Shown: positions 1 through 7,990 of the stretch, piece after piece
Numbering within the stretch: the stretch's first letter is position 1
Layout of the letters: every line of letters starts with the position of its first letter
Source: Acetoanaerobium noterae
Lineage (GTDB): Bacteria > Bacillota > Clostridia > Peptostreptococcales > Filifactoraceae
Reading direction: 5' to 3'
Assembly: GCF_900168025.1 (NCBI RefSeq)
Contig: NZ_FUYN01000001.1
Location: forward strand, 1-64,000
Length of the DNA stretch: 64,000 nucleotides
Notes under the pieces: generated by a model
Told to the model about the DNA's origin: nothing
Databases searched by the model: none
What the model saw: the letters and a program-made list of their open reading frames with translations, nothing else
Translations under genes and position numbers: made by a program

Positions 1-1
1 T

Positions 2-235
2 AAAGAAAATGGTATTATCCAAAGCATGAGTAAAACTGGCTGTCCATATGATAATGCGCCCATGGAAAGATTCTACAAATCATTTAAAGCAGAGTTAATA
101 TATCCAAATAAATTTAATACTGAAGATCAATTAGATGAAGCTGTAAATAGATATGTCCATGTTTGGTACAACCACATTAGACCTCATTCATATAATGGTG
201 GATTAACACCTTTCGAGGCGCGAAATTTGGCTTAA
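2..235 (+). pseudogene. IS3-family transposase, C-terminal fragment
   Basis: This frame is open from the left window edge, so the gene starts upstream. About 77 residues remain, covering the end of the DDE integrase core: the GCPYDNAPMERFYKSFKAE block, which carries the catalytic Glu, and the WYNHIRPH motif near the C-terminus. Both are standard in OrfB of IS3-family elements. It differs clearly from the complete IS3 copy at 6.7-7.9 kb, so it belongs to another subgroup. The element probably ends around 240-262. Whether the upstream part is intact cannot be seen here. Confidence 0.85.
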
Positions 236-248
236 AAAACCGTACTTA

Positions 249-668
249 GTGTTACAAAAAAGCTTGACCATTACAATGGGCACGTTTGGGCATAAGATTT
301 TCGAGCCATTAGTTACTATATCCAAGGCGACTTCAACTGAGCCATCTAGCATCGGCGAAGAGGTGATGCTTTTTCTTAAAACTTCGAAAGCAAACGCAAC
401 AGGTCGAATAACGAATGAGGGTTTTGTTGTTTTCAAGGGGGGCATAGTTTCTGCAACTCCAACGAAAAGTTGTCCTGAGAACATCCAACATTTACGTGAG
501 CAATTTGCAGAAAGAATCGACATAAATAATGTGTTACTAGAAGATACACTATTTAAAAGTCCCTCTGCAGCCGCCGGCTTTATAACCTACGCTAGCGCTA
601 ATGGGCTTATAATGTGGATGACCTCTGATGGCACAACACTAAAAGATATTGAAAGCAAGGATTCATAA
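249..668 (+). pseudogene. C-terminal DUF4357 domain, remnant of a GIY-YIG nuclease-like protein
   Basis: The 139-residue frame opens with GTG directly after the transposase fragment, and its first codons probably lie inside the IS end. The C-terminal half resembles DUF4357: a GRITNEGFVVFKGG segment followed by LFKSPSAAAGF and SANGLIMWMTSDG. In the family this domain usually sits at the C-terminus of GIY-YIG nuclease-type proteins of about 300 aa. Here no GIY-YIG part is present and the N-terminal stretch fits only the linker before DUF4357. I infer that insertion of the neighbouring IS removed the N-terminus. Base composition is richer in G+C than the flanks, which suits transferred DNA. Confidence 0.6.
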
Positions 669-1046
669 TTTAAACGATTCTTCTAATCGCTGGAGTTGCA
701 AAAATAAGAAATAAGCGACCTACAATAATCTCCGAGAAATCTTTTTTCAAGGCATTTCAGGACAAAGTATAACCACCACCAGATAAAATACTTTTTATCA
801 ATTGATGATGGTATAATTTTTGTTGCACTTTTTAATTTGATACAATTAGGTAATATTTCGCGTTAAGCTAAACATGATATAAATCGGGCAATAACATACT
901 CTTTAATTTTGCCTACACTTTTTAATTATTTCTTCCATGTCTCTTTTGCAGGGTAAGTTACTAAAAGGCCGGTGACCTATCATGCGGTGCGGCTAATATC
1001 AAATATATGAAGATAAACGCTTCCTACGATGATCAATAATCTTAGG

Positions 1047-1103
1047 AAGCCCTTATTTCAAGCTTTTTTCAGCACATTTGTGCCGGAGAGGGCTTTTTCT
1101 TTT
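1047..1103 (+). terminator. possible intrinsic terminator
   Basis: AAGCCCT at 1047 pairs with AGGGCTT near 1089, followed by a T-rich run. The long loop contains a smaller hairpin (GCACA/TGTGC). The loop length makes this weaker than the other terminators in the window. Confidence 0.45.
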
Positions 1104-1184
1104 TGTATCAAAATCAGCAAGAACATAGATATAATCATTCAGAAATTGATACAATTTAATTATCCTAAAAGATGCTATGGTTAG

Positions 1185-1213
1185 GGGTGTGCAAACTCAA
1201 AAATGGGTGTGCA
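1185..1213 (+). repeat. two direct repeats GGGTGTGCA spaced 20 bp
   Basis: GGGTGTGCA occurs at 1185-1193 and again at 1205-1213, a start-to-start distance of 20 bp, about two helical turns. They lie 120 bp before the next gene. A dimeric regulator site is possible, but no regulator is identified. Confidence 0.45.
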
Positions 1214-1334
1214 GTGGTAGAAGTCGAGGTTGCTCGGCTATTTTTATTTCCTAATAGTTTTATAATTGGTGCAGGGGTATTATTAAATATATAGATTCAA
1301 ATTTATTTATGTAAAGCTGGATGAGGAGGAAAAG

Positions 1335-2150
1335 ATGATTATGGTTAATATGACTTACGATATTAGAACAACTGAATATGCTCAACAGACATTGATGAAT
1401 CTCACAGGTGTTCCAATCTCAAAGTGGGAAAAATATCTTGGTCGCCAACACGAGTATAAATATACAGACTATCTTGTGGAAGACGTGATTAGTTCTTATG
1501 GGCATTTACCACGAAGCTACAAAGATTTTGAATTTATCTATTTTCATGTGACAACAAGTGCAAACGGGTGCACTTCCTTTCAGAAACATGGAGTATTAGA
1601 TCTAAAACAATCATATTTGTGTCAAGACTCTGAGTTAAGACAGTTCTTGGAAAAACACGGTATTGATATCAATCTAGATGAGCGGATACTGATATATCGA
1701 GGAAAAAGATTTGATATTACTTTTGGGGCTTGCCCAAGACAAGATACAGAGGCTTATAAATGTTGGTCCATAGGGAGAAAGTTTTACTATGATTATACTA
1801 CGTGTGGGTTTTTATCAGTGTGGGAGAGAAGTCCTTACGGAGGACAAGTTCATCATAGACCAGAAATATTGATGGATATCGATAATCTTCTTGGATTGAA
1901 TTTATCCCAAGAGTGGGCGTCTATTAACGATCCTTATGAGATAGTTGCAAAGGTAAGTGGTGAAAAAATCATCTATGACAGTGATGACAATCAAAGTGAT
2001 AAGGATAAGGTCCTAAACTATTTGACGAAAGCATATTTTACAGCCTTTGGAGAACCGACTGAAGAGGTACTTCTGATTAAGAACCATGTGCAAATACCTC
2101 CTATAGATATTCTTGAAATAAAGCCATTGCCACATTGGAAAGATTATTGA
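1335..2150 (+). CDS. hypothetical protein of 271 aa
   Basis: The start is supported by GAGGAGGAAAAG just upstream of the ATG. I do not recognise the family. The protein is soluble, without signal peptide or membrane segment, and rich in aromatic residues (Tyr, Phe, Trp). A segment near residues 66-90 reads FIYFHVTTSANGCTSFQKHG, which superficially resembles the His-x-Ser/Thr-x-x-x-Asn-x-x-x-Ile-x-x-x-Gly opening of some ADP-ribosyltransferase-like toxins. That similarity is too weak for a functional call. It stands alone, transcribed convergently toward the LysR gene, inside the accessory region, so a role tied to the mobile element is plausible but unproven. Confidence 0.7.
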   Translation: MIMVNMTYDIRTTEYAQQTLMNLTGVPISKWEKYLGRQHEYKYTDYLVEDVISSYGHLPRSYKDFEFIYFHVTTSANGCTSFQKHGVLDLKQSYLCQDSELRQFLEKHGIDINLDERILIYRGKRFDITFGACPRQDTEAYKCWSIGRKFYYDYTTCGFLSVWERSPYGGQVHHRPEILMDIDNLLGLNLSQEWASINDPYEIVAKVSGEKIIYDSDDNQSDKDKVLNYLTKAYFTAFGEPTEEVLLIKNHVQIPPIDILEIKPLPHWKDY

Positions 2151-2170
2151 TGTTTTATGTATTGAAGTGT

Positions 2171-3055
2171 TTATTTTTGATACGAAAGTAAATTATTGGC
2201 TTTAAGAAATTTTTCTATCATGGGATTGTGATTATCTATTCGATAATAAACCCACATATCCACGAATTGTGCTTCTGCAAATGGTTTATTTATTAGGTAT
2301 GAACGATTCATGTATTTTACACTATATGGAAGTATACATAGACCTTTTGTTTGTTTTAATGTTAAGCCGATGATATCTATCTGTTCGCAGCATTCTACAA
2401 TACTCGGAAATATTAATTTTTGATCCATACCTTGGAGATATTCCCTTTTCCATCTATCGAACCCTTTCATATATATGTAGGGCTGATTATTAAAATCATT
2501 TAAAGATATAACTTTCTTTTGAGTATAACAGTGTTCATTATCCATAAAGACATGTAATTCCTCTTTTGCAAAGGGTACACCGGATATTAGCGTAGATATG
2601 TCTTTCATTTCCATTGATATGAAAATGTCACATTCCCCATTCTCCAACCCCATAAGGCCATCAATTGGTTGGCATGAATTAACTGATACATTACATGAAG
2701 GATAATCTTCCACAAACCGGTTTATCAATGGTTCTGTGTAATCTCCAGTCCAATAATATGGGCTGTTTATTATTATGTTTTCTATAGGATTAACTGCAAG
2801 AGATTTTGCCTGCCAACGTGCTGTTTCATATAGATTAAGAATACTGCGAAATGCTTCATAAACAACCTCTCCTGATGGTGTCAATTTAACCTCTCTGGTA
2901 GAGCGCTCAAACAATCGGCAATCAAATTCTTCCTCTAGAATAGCAATATGTCGGCTGAGTGCAGGCTGGGTAATATATGATAGCTCTGCTGCCTTTGTAA
3001 AACTCAGCGTTTCCGCCAAAATAACATATTCTTTTATAAAGCTCCATTTAATCAT
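2171..3055 (-). CDS. LysR-family transcriptional regulator
   Basis: About 294 residues, the usual LysR length. The N-terminal winged helix-turn-helix is clear: FTKAAELSYITQPALSRHI, then LEEEFDCRLFERSTREVKLT. A periplasmic-binding-like effector domain follows. I place the start at the ATG at 3055 because GGAGG lies five bases upstream; an in-frame TTG at 3070 lacks such spacing. It is divergent from the GcvT/LigM-like gene at 3216, the classic layout for a LysR protein that controls its neighbour, and a perfect 14-bp palindrome lies between them. The effector is unknown, perhaps the methylated substrate of that enzyme. Confidence 0.9.
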   Translation of the reverse strand: MIKWSFIKEYVILAETLSFTKAAELSYITQPALSRHIAILEEEFDCRLFERSTREVKLTPSGEVVYEAFRSILNLYETARWQAKSLAVNPIENIIINSPYYWTGDYTEPLINRFVEDYPSCNVSVNSCQPIDGLMGLENGECDIFISMEMKDISTLISGVPFAKEELHVFMDNEHCYTQKKVISLNDFNNQPYIYMKGFDRWKREYLQGMDQKLIFPSIVECCEQIDIIGLTLKQTKGLCILPYSVKYMNRSYLINKPFAEAQFVDMWVYYRIDNHNPMIEKFLKANNLLSYQK

Positions 3056-3099
3056 AACTACCTCCACCAAATCTACATTTATATACGATTATATAATAA

Positions 3100-3130
3100 A
3101 GTGATTTATAACGCAACGTTATAAATCACT
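3100..3130. promoter_or_regulatory. perfect palindrome, candidate operator
   Basis: AGTGATTTATAACG at 3100-3113 is matched base for base by its reverse complement at 3117-3130, with CAA between. It sits in the 160-bp divergent gap between the LysR gene and the methyltransferase gene, with no T-run after it. An operator therefore fits better than a terminator. Confidence 0.65.
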
Positions 3131-3215
3131 ATCAAATGTAGCATTTCTCAAAAAAATGAAATTATGGTACGGTATAGTGAAAGCACATCACAATATTTGA
3201 AGGAGGTTTATTTCT

Positions 3216-4553
3216 ATGTTTAGTATTGATAGTAGTATCAATCAAGGTGCACCGTTGCTTTTCAATTTTGGTAATTCTACATACGCACCACTTATGTTTA
3301 CTTCTCCCCAAGATGAACTGCTCGCATGCCGTAATGGAGCCTGGCTTGGATGTATGCTCACCCTTTCTCCAGTTTATGATATCTCTGGACCAGATGTCGT
3401 AAAATTAATGAACTATGTGAGTGTAAATAGGGATTATGCAAAACTGAAGGTTGGAGGTTCCAGACATACTATTCTGTGTAATGAAAAAGGGCAGATGCTT
3501 GCAGATGGTGTCTTGATGAGACTTGAGGAAGATCTATACCGTTCATATTGGCTTGCACCTGTATTGGCTTATTATGTAGAAACACTAGGGTTCAATGTTC
3601 AAGGAAAATGGGTGTATGATGAATTCTTTTTACAGATTGATGGACCGCGTTCTCTTGAAATCATGGAGAAGGTTTCTGGAACAAATATTCATGATTTGAA
3701 GTTCGCTCAACATAAATTTATTGAAATAAAGGGGATTCCTACATCTATACATCGTCTTGGTATGTCGGGCAGCCTTGCATATGAAATGCATGGTGCAATG
3801 AAAGATATCGATACTGTATATAATGCGATTGTAGAAGCAGGCCAAGAATTTGGTATTAAGCGCCTCGGTCTTGTAAATTATTGCAGAAATCATACGCAAG
3901 GTGGCTACCCGAACCAGTATATCCATTTTTACTATCCATTCCTTATTAATGGTGAAGGTATGAAACAGTACGTTCTCGATCATATGGGTTATAATGTTCA
4001 GTTTGGGCAGTATAAATTCTACGGAAGTGCATCTGATGATATTCAAAATGCTTTTGTTACACCGTTTGATGTAAAATGGGACTATCTGATTAACTACGAT
4101 CATGACTTTATCGGTAAGGAAGCGCTGTTAAAGTTAAAAGAAAATCCTCCACGTACTGTAGTGACATTAGAGTGGGATGCCGAGGATGTCGCAAAGGTCT
4201 TTGTCTCCCAATTTATGGGAAAGGACATTGCCCCTTGTGATGATATCTCTGGTGTCGCAGATGGAGCATTAACTGATCCATTTGTAATTAGCAAAGTTAT
4301 TAAAGATGGAAGTATGATTGGTGTTGCATCAGGCCGCTTAAAGGATTTTTATCATCAGAAGATGATTTCCCTTGCGTTTATTGACCGGAAATATGCAAAT
4401 GAAGGTGAAGAACTGAGTGTGCTTTGGGGAACAGATCCTAATACAGCCATGCCAATCAAAGTAACAGTTGCACGTTTTCCTTATTTTAACGAAGAATACA
4501 GAAATGAAACTTTTGATGTTGAAAAAATACCACACCCTAATTTTAACAAATAA
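3216..4553 (+). CDS. GcvT/LigM-like aminomethyltransferase-fold protein, candidate tetrahydrofolate-dependent demethylase
   Basis: The 445-aa protein has the glycine-cleavage T-protein (GcvT) fold layout: an N-terminal folate-binding domain and a C-terminal barrel with a GSMIGVASGRLKDF-type segment. Length and divergence from classical GcvT (about 360-370 aa) fit the LigM/DesA group of aromatic O-demethylases and related methyl-group transferases, which move a methyl from substrate to tetrahydrofolate. No other glycine-cleavage gene is nearby, which argues against GcvT itself. The start has AGGAGG about ten bases upstream. It is divergent from a LysR regulator and followed by a strong terminator, so it is a single-gene unit. 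The substrate cannot be read from sequence. Confidence 0.72.
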   Translation: MFSIDSSINQGAPLLFNFGNSTYAPLMFTSPQDELLACRNGAWLGCMLTLSPVYDISGPDVVKLMNYVSVNRDYAKLKVGGSRHTILCNEKGQMLADGVLMRLEEDLYRSYWLAPVLAYYVETLGFNVQGKWVYDEFFLQIDGPRSLEIMEKVSGTNIHDLKFAQHKFIEIKGIPTSIHRLGMSGSLAYEMHGAMKDIDTVYNAIVEAGQEFGIKRLGLVNYCRNHTQGGYPNQYIHFYYPFLINGEGMKQYVLDHMGYNVQFGQYKFYGSASDDIQNAFVTPFDVKWDYLINYDHDFIGKEALLKLKENPPRTVVTLEWDAEDVAKVFVSQFMGKDIAPCDDISGVADGALTDPFVISKVIKDGSMIGVASGRLKDFYHQKMISLAFIDRKYANEGEELSVLWGTDPNTAMPIKVTVARFPYFNEEYRNETFDVEKIPHPNFNK

Positions 4554-4631
4554 TTTTGTATGCAGATATATCAAGTTTGTCATAAGAAAATAATACAATT
4601 ACAAGAAGGGACTATAGGGAAATAGCTCCAT

Positions 4632-4671
4632 AAAAAATCAGTACACTTTTAAGTAAGGTACTGATTTTTTA
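4632..4671 (+). terminator. intrinsic terminator after the methyltransferase gene
   Basis: AAAAAATCAGTAC at 4632 pairs with GTACTGATTTTTT ending near 4670. A T-run is present in both directions, so it may serve either strand. Confidence 0.85.
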
Positions 4672-4819
4672 TACAAAAAAGAAAAAAGATGGCTAATCAG
4701 TACTATCCTTCCTCCACTACAGTGTATACTGTTACTAAATGAAAAATTCATATTACACTTCATGTTATAATCATTTTTGAAATAGGGCAACGAGCAATCG
4801 GCTCCTCCAATTAGTCTTC

Positions 4820-5140
4820 CTATATAAACGCATCTAGATTTAATTCCCTATAATATAAAATTGTCATTGTTGTAAAAGCTGCAAAATTGAATAACCCGAG
4901 TAGAATTGCGATAAATGATATTACCATACTGAGTTTAAATTTGAATTTCATAGATACAATAAAAAATACTGCAGATGAAATTAATATATAAGCTTCCTGC
5001 TTAATATAAGGGATTTCTTCTGGGAAATAGACAATATGTAATGCGGTAAACTTGGTGAGTATATACACTGATGCAAGACTCATGATTAATAATGCAAAAT
5101 TCAATATAGTAGTAACAATTTTGTATTCTTTTTCGTTCAT
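4820..5140 (-). CDS. small membrane protein, three predicted transmembrane segments
   Basis: A 106-residue hydrophobic protein not assigned to a family. Three membrane stretches are visible, near residues 9-30, 48-65 and 71-95, with short charged loops between (KFKFK before the third). AGAGG lies upstream of the ATG. It lies alone between the methyltransferase terminator and the recombinase remnant. Nothing in the context indicates a function. Confidence 0.6.
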   Translation of the reverse strand: MNEKEYKIVTTILNFALLIMSLASVYILTKFTALHIVYFPEEIPYIKQEAYILISSAVFFIVSMKFKFKLSMVISFIAILLGLFNFAAFTTMTILYYRELNLDAFI

Positions 5141-5298
5141 GGTCAGAAACCTCTTTTTTAATATAATGGTTTGTGTTCATCTGGAAAAGTACAGGGTTCT
5201 ATGAGACTGGTATTATTATACAATATTTTGATATATATTACATCATAAATAATCCATAAATACTTGGTTAAGAGGACTAAAAAATTAAGGCATAAGGA

Positions 5299-5340
5299 AA
5301 CCCCCTTACAGGTAAATATCCATGAAGGGGGTCATTTTTT
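5299..5340. terminator. inverted repeat, likely terminator of the recombinase gene
   Basis: ACCCCCTT near 5300 pairs with AAGGGGGT near 5327. A T-run follows on the plus strand and a weaker one on the minus strand. It lies immediately past the stop of the minus-strand recombinase remnant. Confidence 0.65.
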
Positions 5341-6647
5341 ATGTCTGTATAACTGTTCCATTCTTGAAGGTGAACCGAATATCCTCTTTATCGTAAACAG
5401 TAACGTAGTCCACAAGGCTACTCCACAGATTCTCATCAAATTCAGTAAGAAGGTTATCTTGCCTGCAAAGGGTGAAGAGGAAGGAACTCATTGTACTGAG
5501 CCTTATCTGCTTATCAGTGATTTCTTCTGTAATCCTAGTATGGCGAGCCTTGGCAAGGCCAAAGCGTTCAACCAGTCCGTTGTATCGATTCTGATATTCT
5601 TCCTGGTCAAGAGCAAAGTGTGCATTGGATGAGATGGCTTGTTGTATCATCCCTGCTACAACCTCGATTTCCTTTTGCAGTTCATCCTGCTCCTTTTCCA
5701 GGGTAGAAGTATCAAAAAGGCTTACTTTTATGGCTTCAAAGTTGGTTATGATTTCATCCTTATCATCTAGAAGTTTATTTGTTGCCTGTATAAATAGCTC
5801 CCTAATTAAATCTTCATCCAGATGAGGAGTTTTGCATTTCTCATCTTGATTAAACTTATGGTTACACTGCCAGACCATTCGGCGGTACTTACTGTTGGAA
5901 TGCCAAACTTTAGAGCCATACCAGCTACCACATTCCCCGCATTTTATTTTTCCAGAGAATATATGAACACCGCTGTGACGATTGTTTGCAGGGTTTCTCT
6001 TTTCTAACTCATTCTGGACCAGGTCGAAGACCGCTGGCTCGATAATCGCTTCATGGTTATTCTCAACATAGTATTGAGGGATTTCACCCTCGTTGGCTTT
6101 TTTCTTTTTGGTAAGAAAATCTACAGTGTAGCTTTTCTGTAAAAGCGCATCTCCTTTATATTTTTCATTTGTGAGGATGCGCTTGATGGTGCCTGCGTTC
6201 CATTTATCTTTCTTGGCGGGTGATAAAATGCCGTCTGCGGTAAGCTGCTTGGCAATACCATAAGGCGTCATGCCCTGTAGGAACATGCTGAAGATCCTCT
6301 GGATTATAACTGCTTCATTGGGGTTCAAGACAAGGTTGCCGTCTTCACCCCGATCGTAACCGAGGAAGTGGCCGAAGGGAACTGTAACCTTCCCGTCTGC
6401 AAATCTCTTGCGCTGTCCCCATGTGACGTTCTCTGAAATGCTGCGGCTTTCTTCCTGGGCAAGGGATGACATGATGGTGATTAGAAGTTCACCTTTAGAA
6501 TCTAAGGTCCAGATATTTTCCTTCTCAAAATAAATCTCGATTCCTTTCTCTTTCAATTGGCGAACGGTGGTGAGGCTGTCTACTGTGTTCCTTGCAAATC
6601 GGCTGACTGACTTGGTAACAATGAGGTCGATCTTGCCACTTAAGGCG
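5339..6647 (-). pseudogene. large serine recombinase, N-terminus lost to an IS3 insertion
   Basis: An intact frame from the IS junction (about 6647) to 5339 encodes the later part of the resolvase domain (IVTKSVSRFARN, then SSLAQEESRSISENV), the recombinase domain (MTPYGIAKQLTADGI, NAGTIKRILTNEKYKGDALLQ), a zinc ribbon (CGECG, then CNHKFNQDEKC) and a C-terminal coiled segment. The first 60-80 residues, including the catalytic Ser, are missing. Beyond the IS the reading does not resume, so the 5' part was deleted rather than only displaced. Large serine recombinases move integrative elements by site-specific recombination. This copy should be inactive, leaving the element stranded. Confidence 0.88.
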
Positions 6648-6722
6648 TGGATAGGTTACACTAATTTAGACAGAAAATACTCGGACATGATAAAATAAAT
6701 TAAATTAATTTGGAGGTTTATC

Positions 6723-6995
6723 ATGTCTAATACAAATAAAAGGTATAATGAAGAATTTAAAAAGCAAATTGTAGAACTTATAAATAGTGGAAAAAACATA
6801 AATGAAGTTGTTAAAGAGTATAACATTGCTAGGTCTACTGTAAATAAGTGGGTAAAAGACTATTCTTCTTCTGGTTCTTTTAAAGCGAAGGATAACAGAT
6901 CTAATGAAGAAAATGAGCTTATTAAACTTAAAAAGGAAAATCAAAGGCTAAAGATGGAAAATGATATTTTAAAGCAAGCGGCGCTGATACCCTAG
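6723..6995 (+). CDS. IS3-family OrfA (helix-turn-helix)
   Basis: 90 residues. The helix-turn-helix part reads YNEEFKKQIVELINSGKNI and EYNIARSTVNKWVKDY, followed by a leucine-zipper-like coiled coil (ENELIKLKKENQRLKMEND) that mediates dimerisation. The AAL ending is usual for OrfA, but the frame then closes prematurely at TAG 6993. About 26 bases at 6990-7015 look inserted. Without them OrfA would end IMGRK and OrfB would lie in the expected -1 frame. Confidence 0.85.
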   Translation: MSNTNKRYNEEFKKQIVELINSGKNINEVVKEYNIARSTVNKWVKDYSSSGSFKAKDNRSNEENELIKLKKENQRLKMENDILKQAALIP

Positions 6996-7071
6996 CTTCG
7001 CTGGGGCAGACTCTAATGGGACGAAAGTAGATATAATTAAGGCTAATAAGCATAAATACAGTATCAGCGCC
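6980..7071 (+). repeat. inverted repeat flanking the OrfA/OrfB junction, with an inner hairpin
   Basis: GGCGCTGATAC at 6980-6990 is the exact reverse complement of GTATCAGCGCC at 7061-7071. Between them, 6990-7006 forms CCCTAGC-TTC-GCTGGGG, a seven-pair stem with one G-U. The structure covers the point where IS3 elements shift frame. It may influence or destroy frameshifting. Confidence 0.55.
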
Positions 7072-7869
7072 ATGTGTAAAATCTTAAATATCTCAAGGAG
7101 CCTAATTTACTATAAAAAAATTGAAAAAATTTGCGATAGCAAGTTAGATAATGAGATTATATCTATCTTTAAAAAGAGCCGAAATAACTACGGCAGTAGA
7201 AAGATTAAGGTTGAATTAAGCAAAATAGGTTACATTGCTTCAAGAAGAAAAATACGAAGAATAATGAGCAAATACTCACTGGTTTCTAAGTATACTTTAA
7301 AGCAATATAAAGTTCATAAGACAAAGTGCAATGAGGAAAAAATAAATAATCTTCTTGAAAGAGATTTCAAAAATAAAGAAAAATTAGATGTTATTGTAAG
7401 TGATTTAACATATGTAAATGTTAATGGAAAATGGAACTACATATGCATACTTTTGGATCTGTATAATCGAGAGATTATCGGATACTCTGCTGGCGCAAAT
7501 AAAGATAAATACATTGTTTACAAGGCTTTCGCTAATGTGAAGTATCCACTAGATAATATAAATATACTCCATACTGATAGAGGTAATGAGTTTAAAAATT
7601 CTATGATTGATAATCTTCTGAAAACCTTTAGTATTAGCAGGTCTCTGAGTAAAAAAGGGTGTCCATATGATAATGCAGTAGCGGAAGCTACCTTTAAAAT
7701 CATAAAGACAGAATTTGTTTTTAATAGAATATTTAAAAGTTTTGAAGAGTTAGAAACATCATTATTTGATTATGTCAACTGGTATAACAAATTTAGGGTT
7801 CATAGTTCTTTAGGATATCTTAGTCCTATTGAATACAAGGCAATTCTGTCCGAGAAAAAGTTGTCCTAA
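7072..7869 (+). CDS. IS3-family OrfB, DDE integrase
   Basis: 265 residues from the first ATG; the frame extends upstream to the OrfA junction (KVDIIKANKHKYSISA), as expected for an OrfAB fusion made by frameshifting. An N-terminal HTH_21-like part (NYGSRKIKVEL) precedes the integrase core. The catalytic triad is visible as VSDLTYV, HTDRGNEF and the Glu in AVAEATF. The WYNKFRVHSSLGYLSP end is typical. The catalytic core is intact. Frame relation to OrfA is +1 instead of the usual -1, apparently because of a 26-base insertion, so this copy may not make the fusion transposase. Confidence 0.9.
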   Translation: MCKILNISRSLIYYKKIEKICDSKLDNEIISIFKKSRNNYGSRKIKVELSKIGYIASRRKIRRIMSKYSLVSKYTLKQYKVHKTKCNEEKINNLLERDFKNKEKLDVIVSDLTYVNVNGKWNYICILLDLYNREIIGYSAGANKDKYIVYKAFANVKYPLDNINILHTDRGNEFKNSMIDNLLKTFSISRSLSKKGCPYDNAVAEATFKIIKTEFVFNRIFKSFEELETSLFDYVNWYNKFRVHSSLGYLSPIEYKAILSEKKLS

Positions 7870-7990
7870 TAAGTGTTGACAATCCATCCCTTCTGTTTTA
7901 GTAAATTAAATTATTAAGGTGGAACTCTCCAAACAATATAAATAAACAAAATGTAAATCCTCCTCTCTTTTTAAATTATCTTAAACTCAA

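Larger units (their letters stand above)
669..1334. other. 666-bp stretch without a recognised gene
   Basis: I see no convincing coding frame with a ribosome site here. It holds a possible terminator near 1047-1103 and a pair of nine-base direct repeats near 1185-1213. The rest is A/T-rich sequence, likely decayed mobile-element DNA. Confidence 0.5.
6648..7886 (+). mobile_element. complete IS3-family insertion sequence, about 1.24 kb
   Basis: The ends are imperfect inverted repeats: the left starts TGGATAGGTTACACTAA, and the right, read inward on the minus strand, starts TGGATTGTCAACACTTA. About 18 of the first 25 bases agree, and an inner CTCGGACA is also shared. It encodes OrfA and OrfB. 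I see no target-site duplication: AAGGCG lies on the left and TCCC on the right. This suggests that an adjacent deletion or recombination followed insertion, in agreement with the missing recombinase N-terminus. Confidence 0.85.

Noticed and set aside
203-523. 106-codon open frame on the minus strand opposite the DUF4357 remnant
   Set aside because: No ribosome site and no recognisable motif; the plus-strand frame carries a clear domain.
3216-4553. Glycine cleavage T-protein (gcvT)
   Set aside because: The protein is about 80 residues longer than GcvT, and no gcvH or gcvP lies nearby; a LigM/DesA-like demethylase fits better.
5264-5632. 122-codon plus-strand frame over the recombinase remnant
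   Set aside because: It overlaps a terminator and the recombinase C-terminus in antisense; translation shows no domain.
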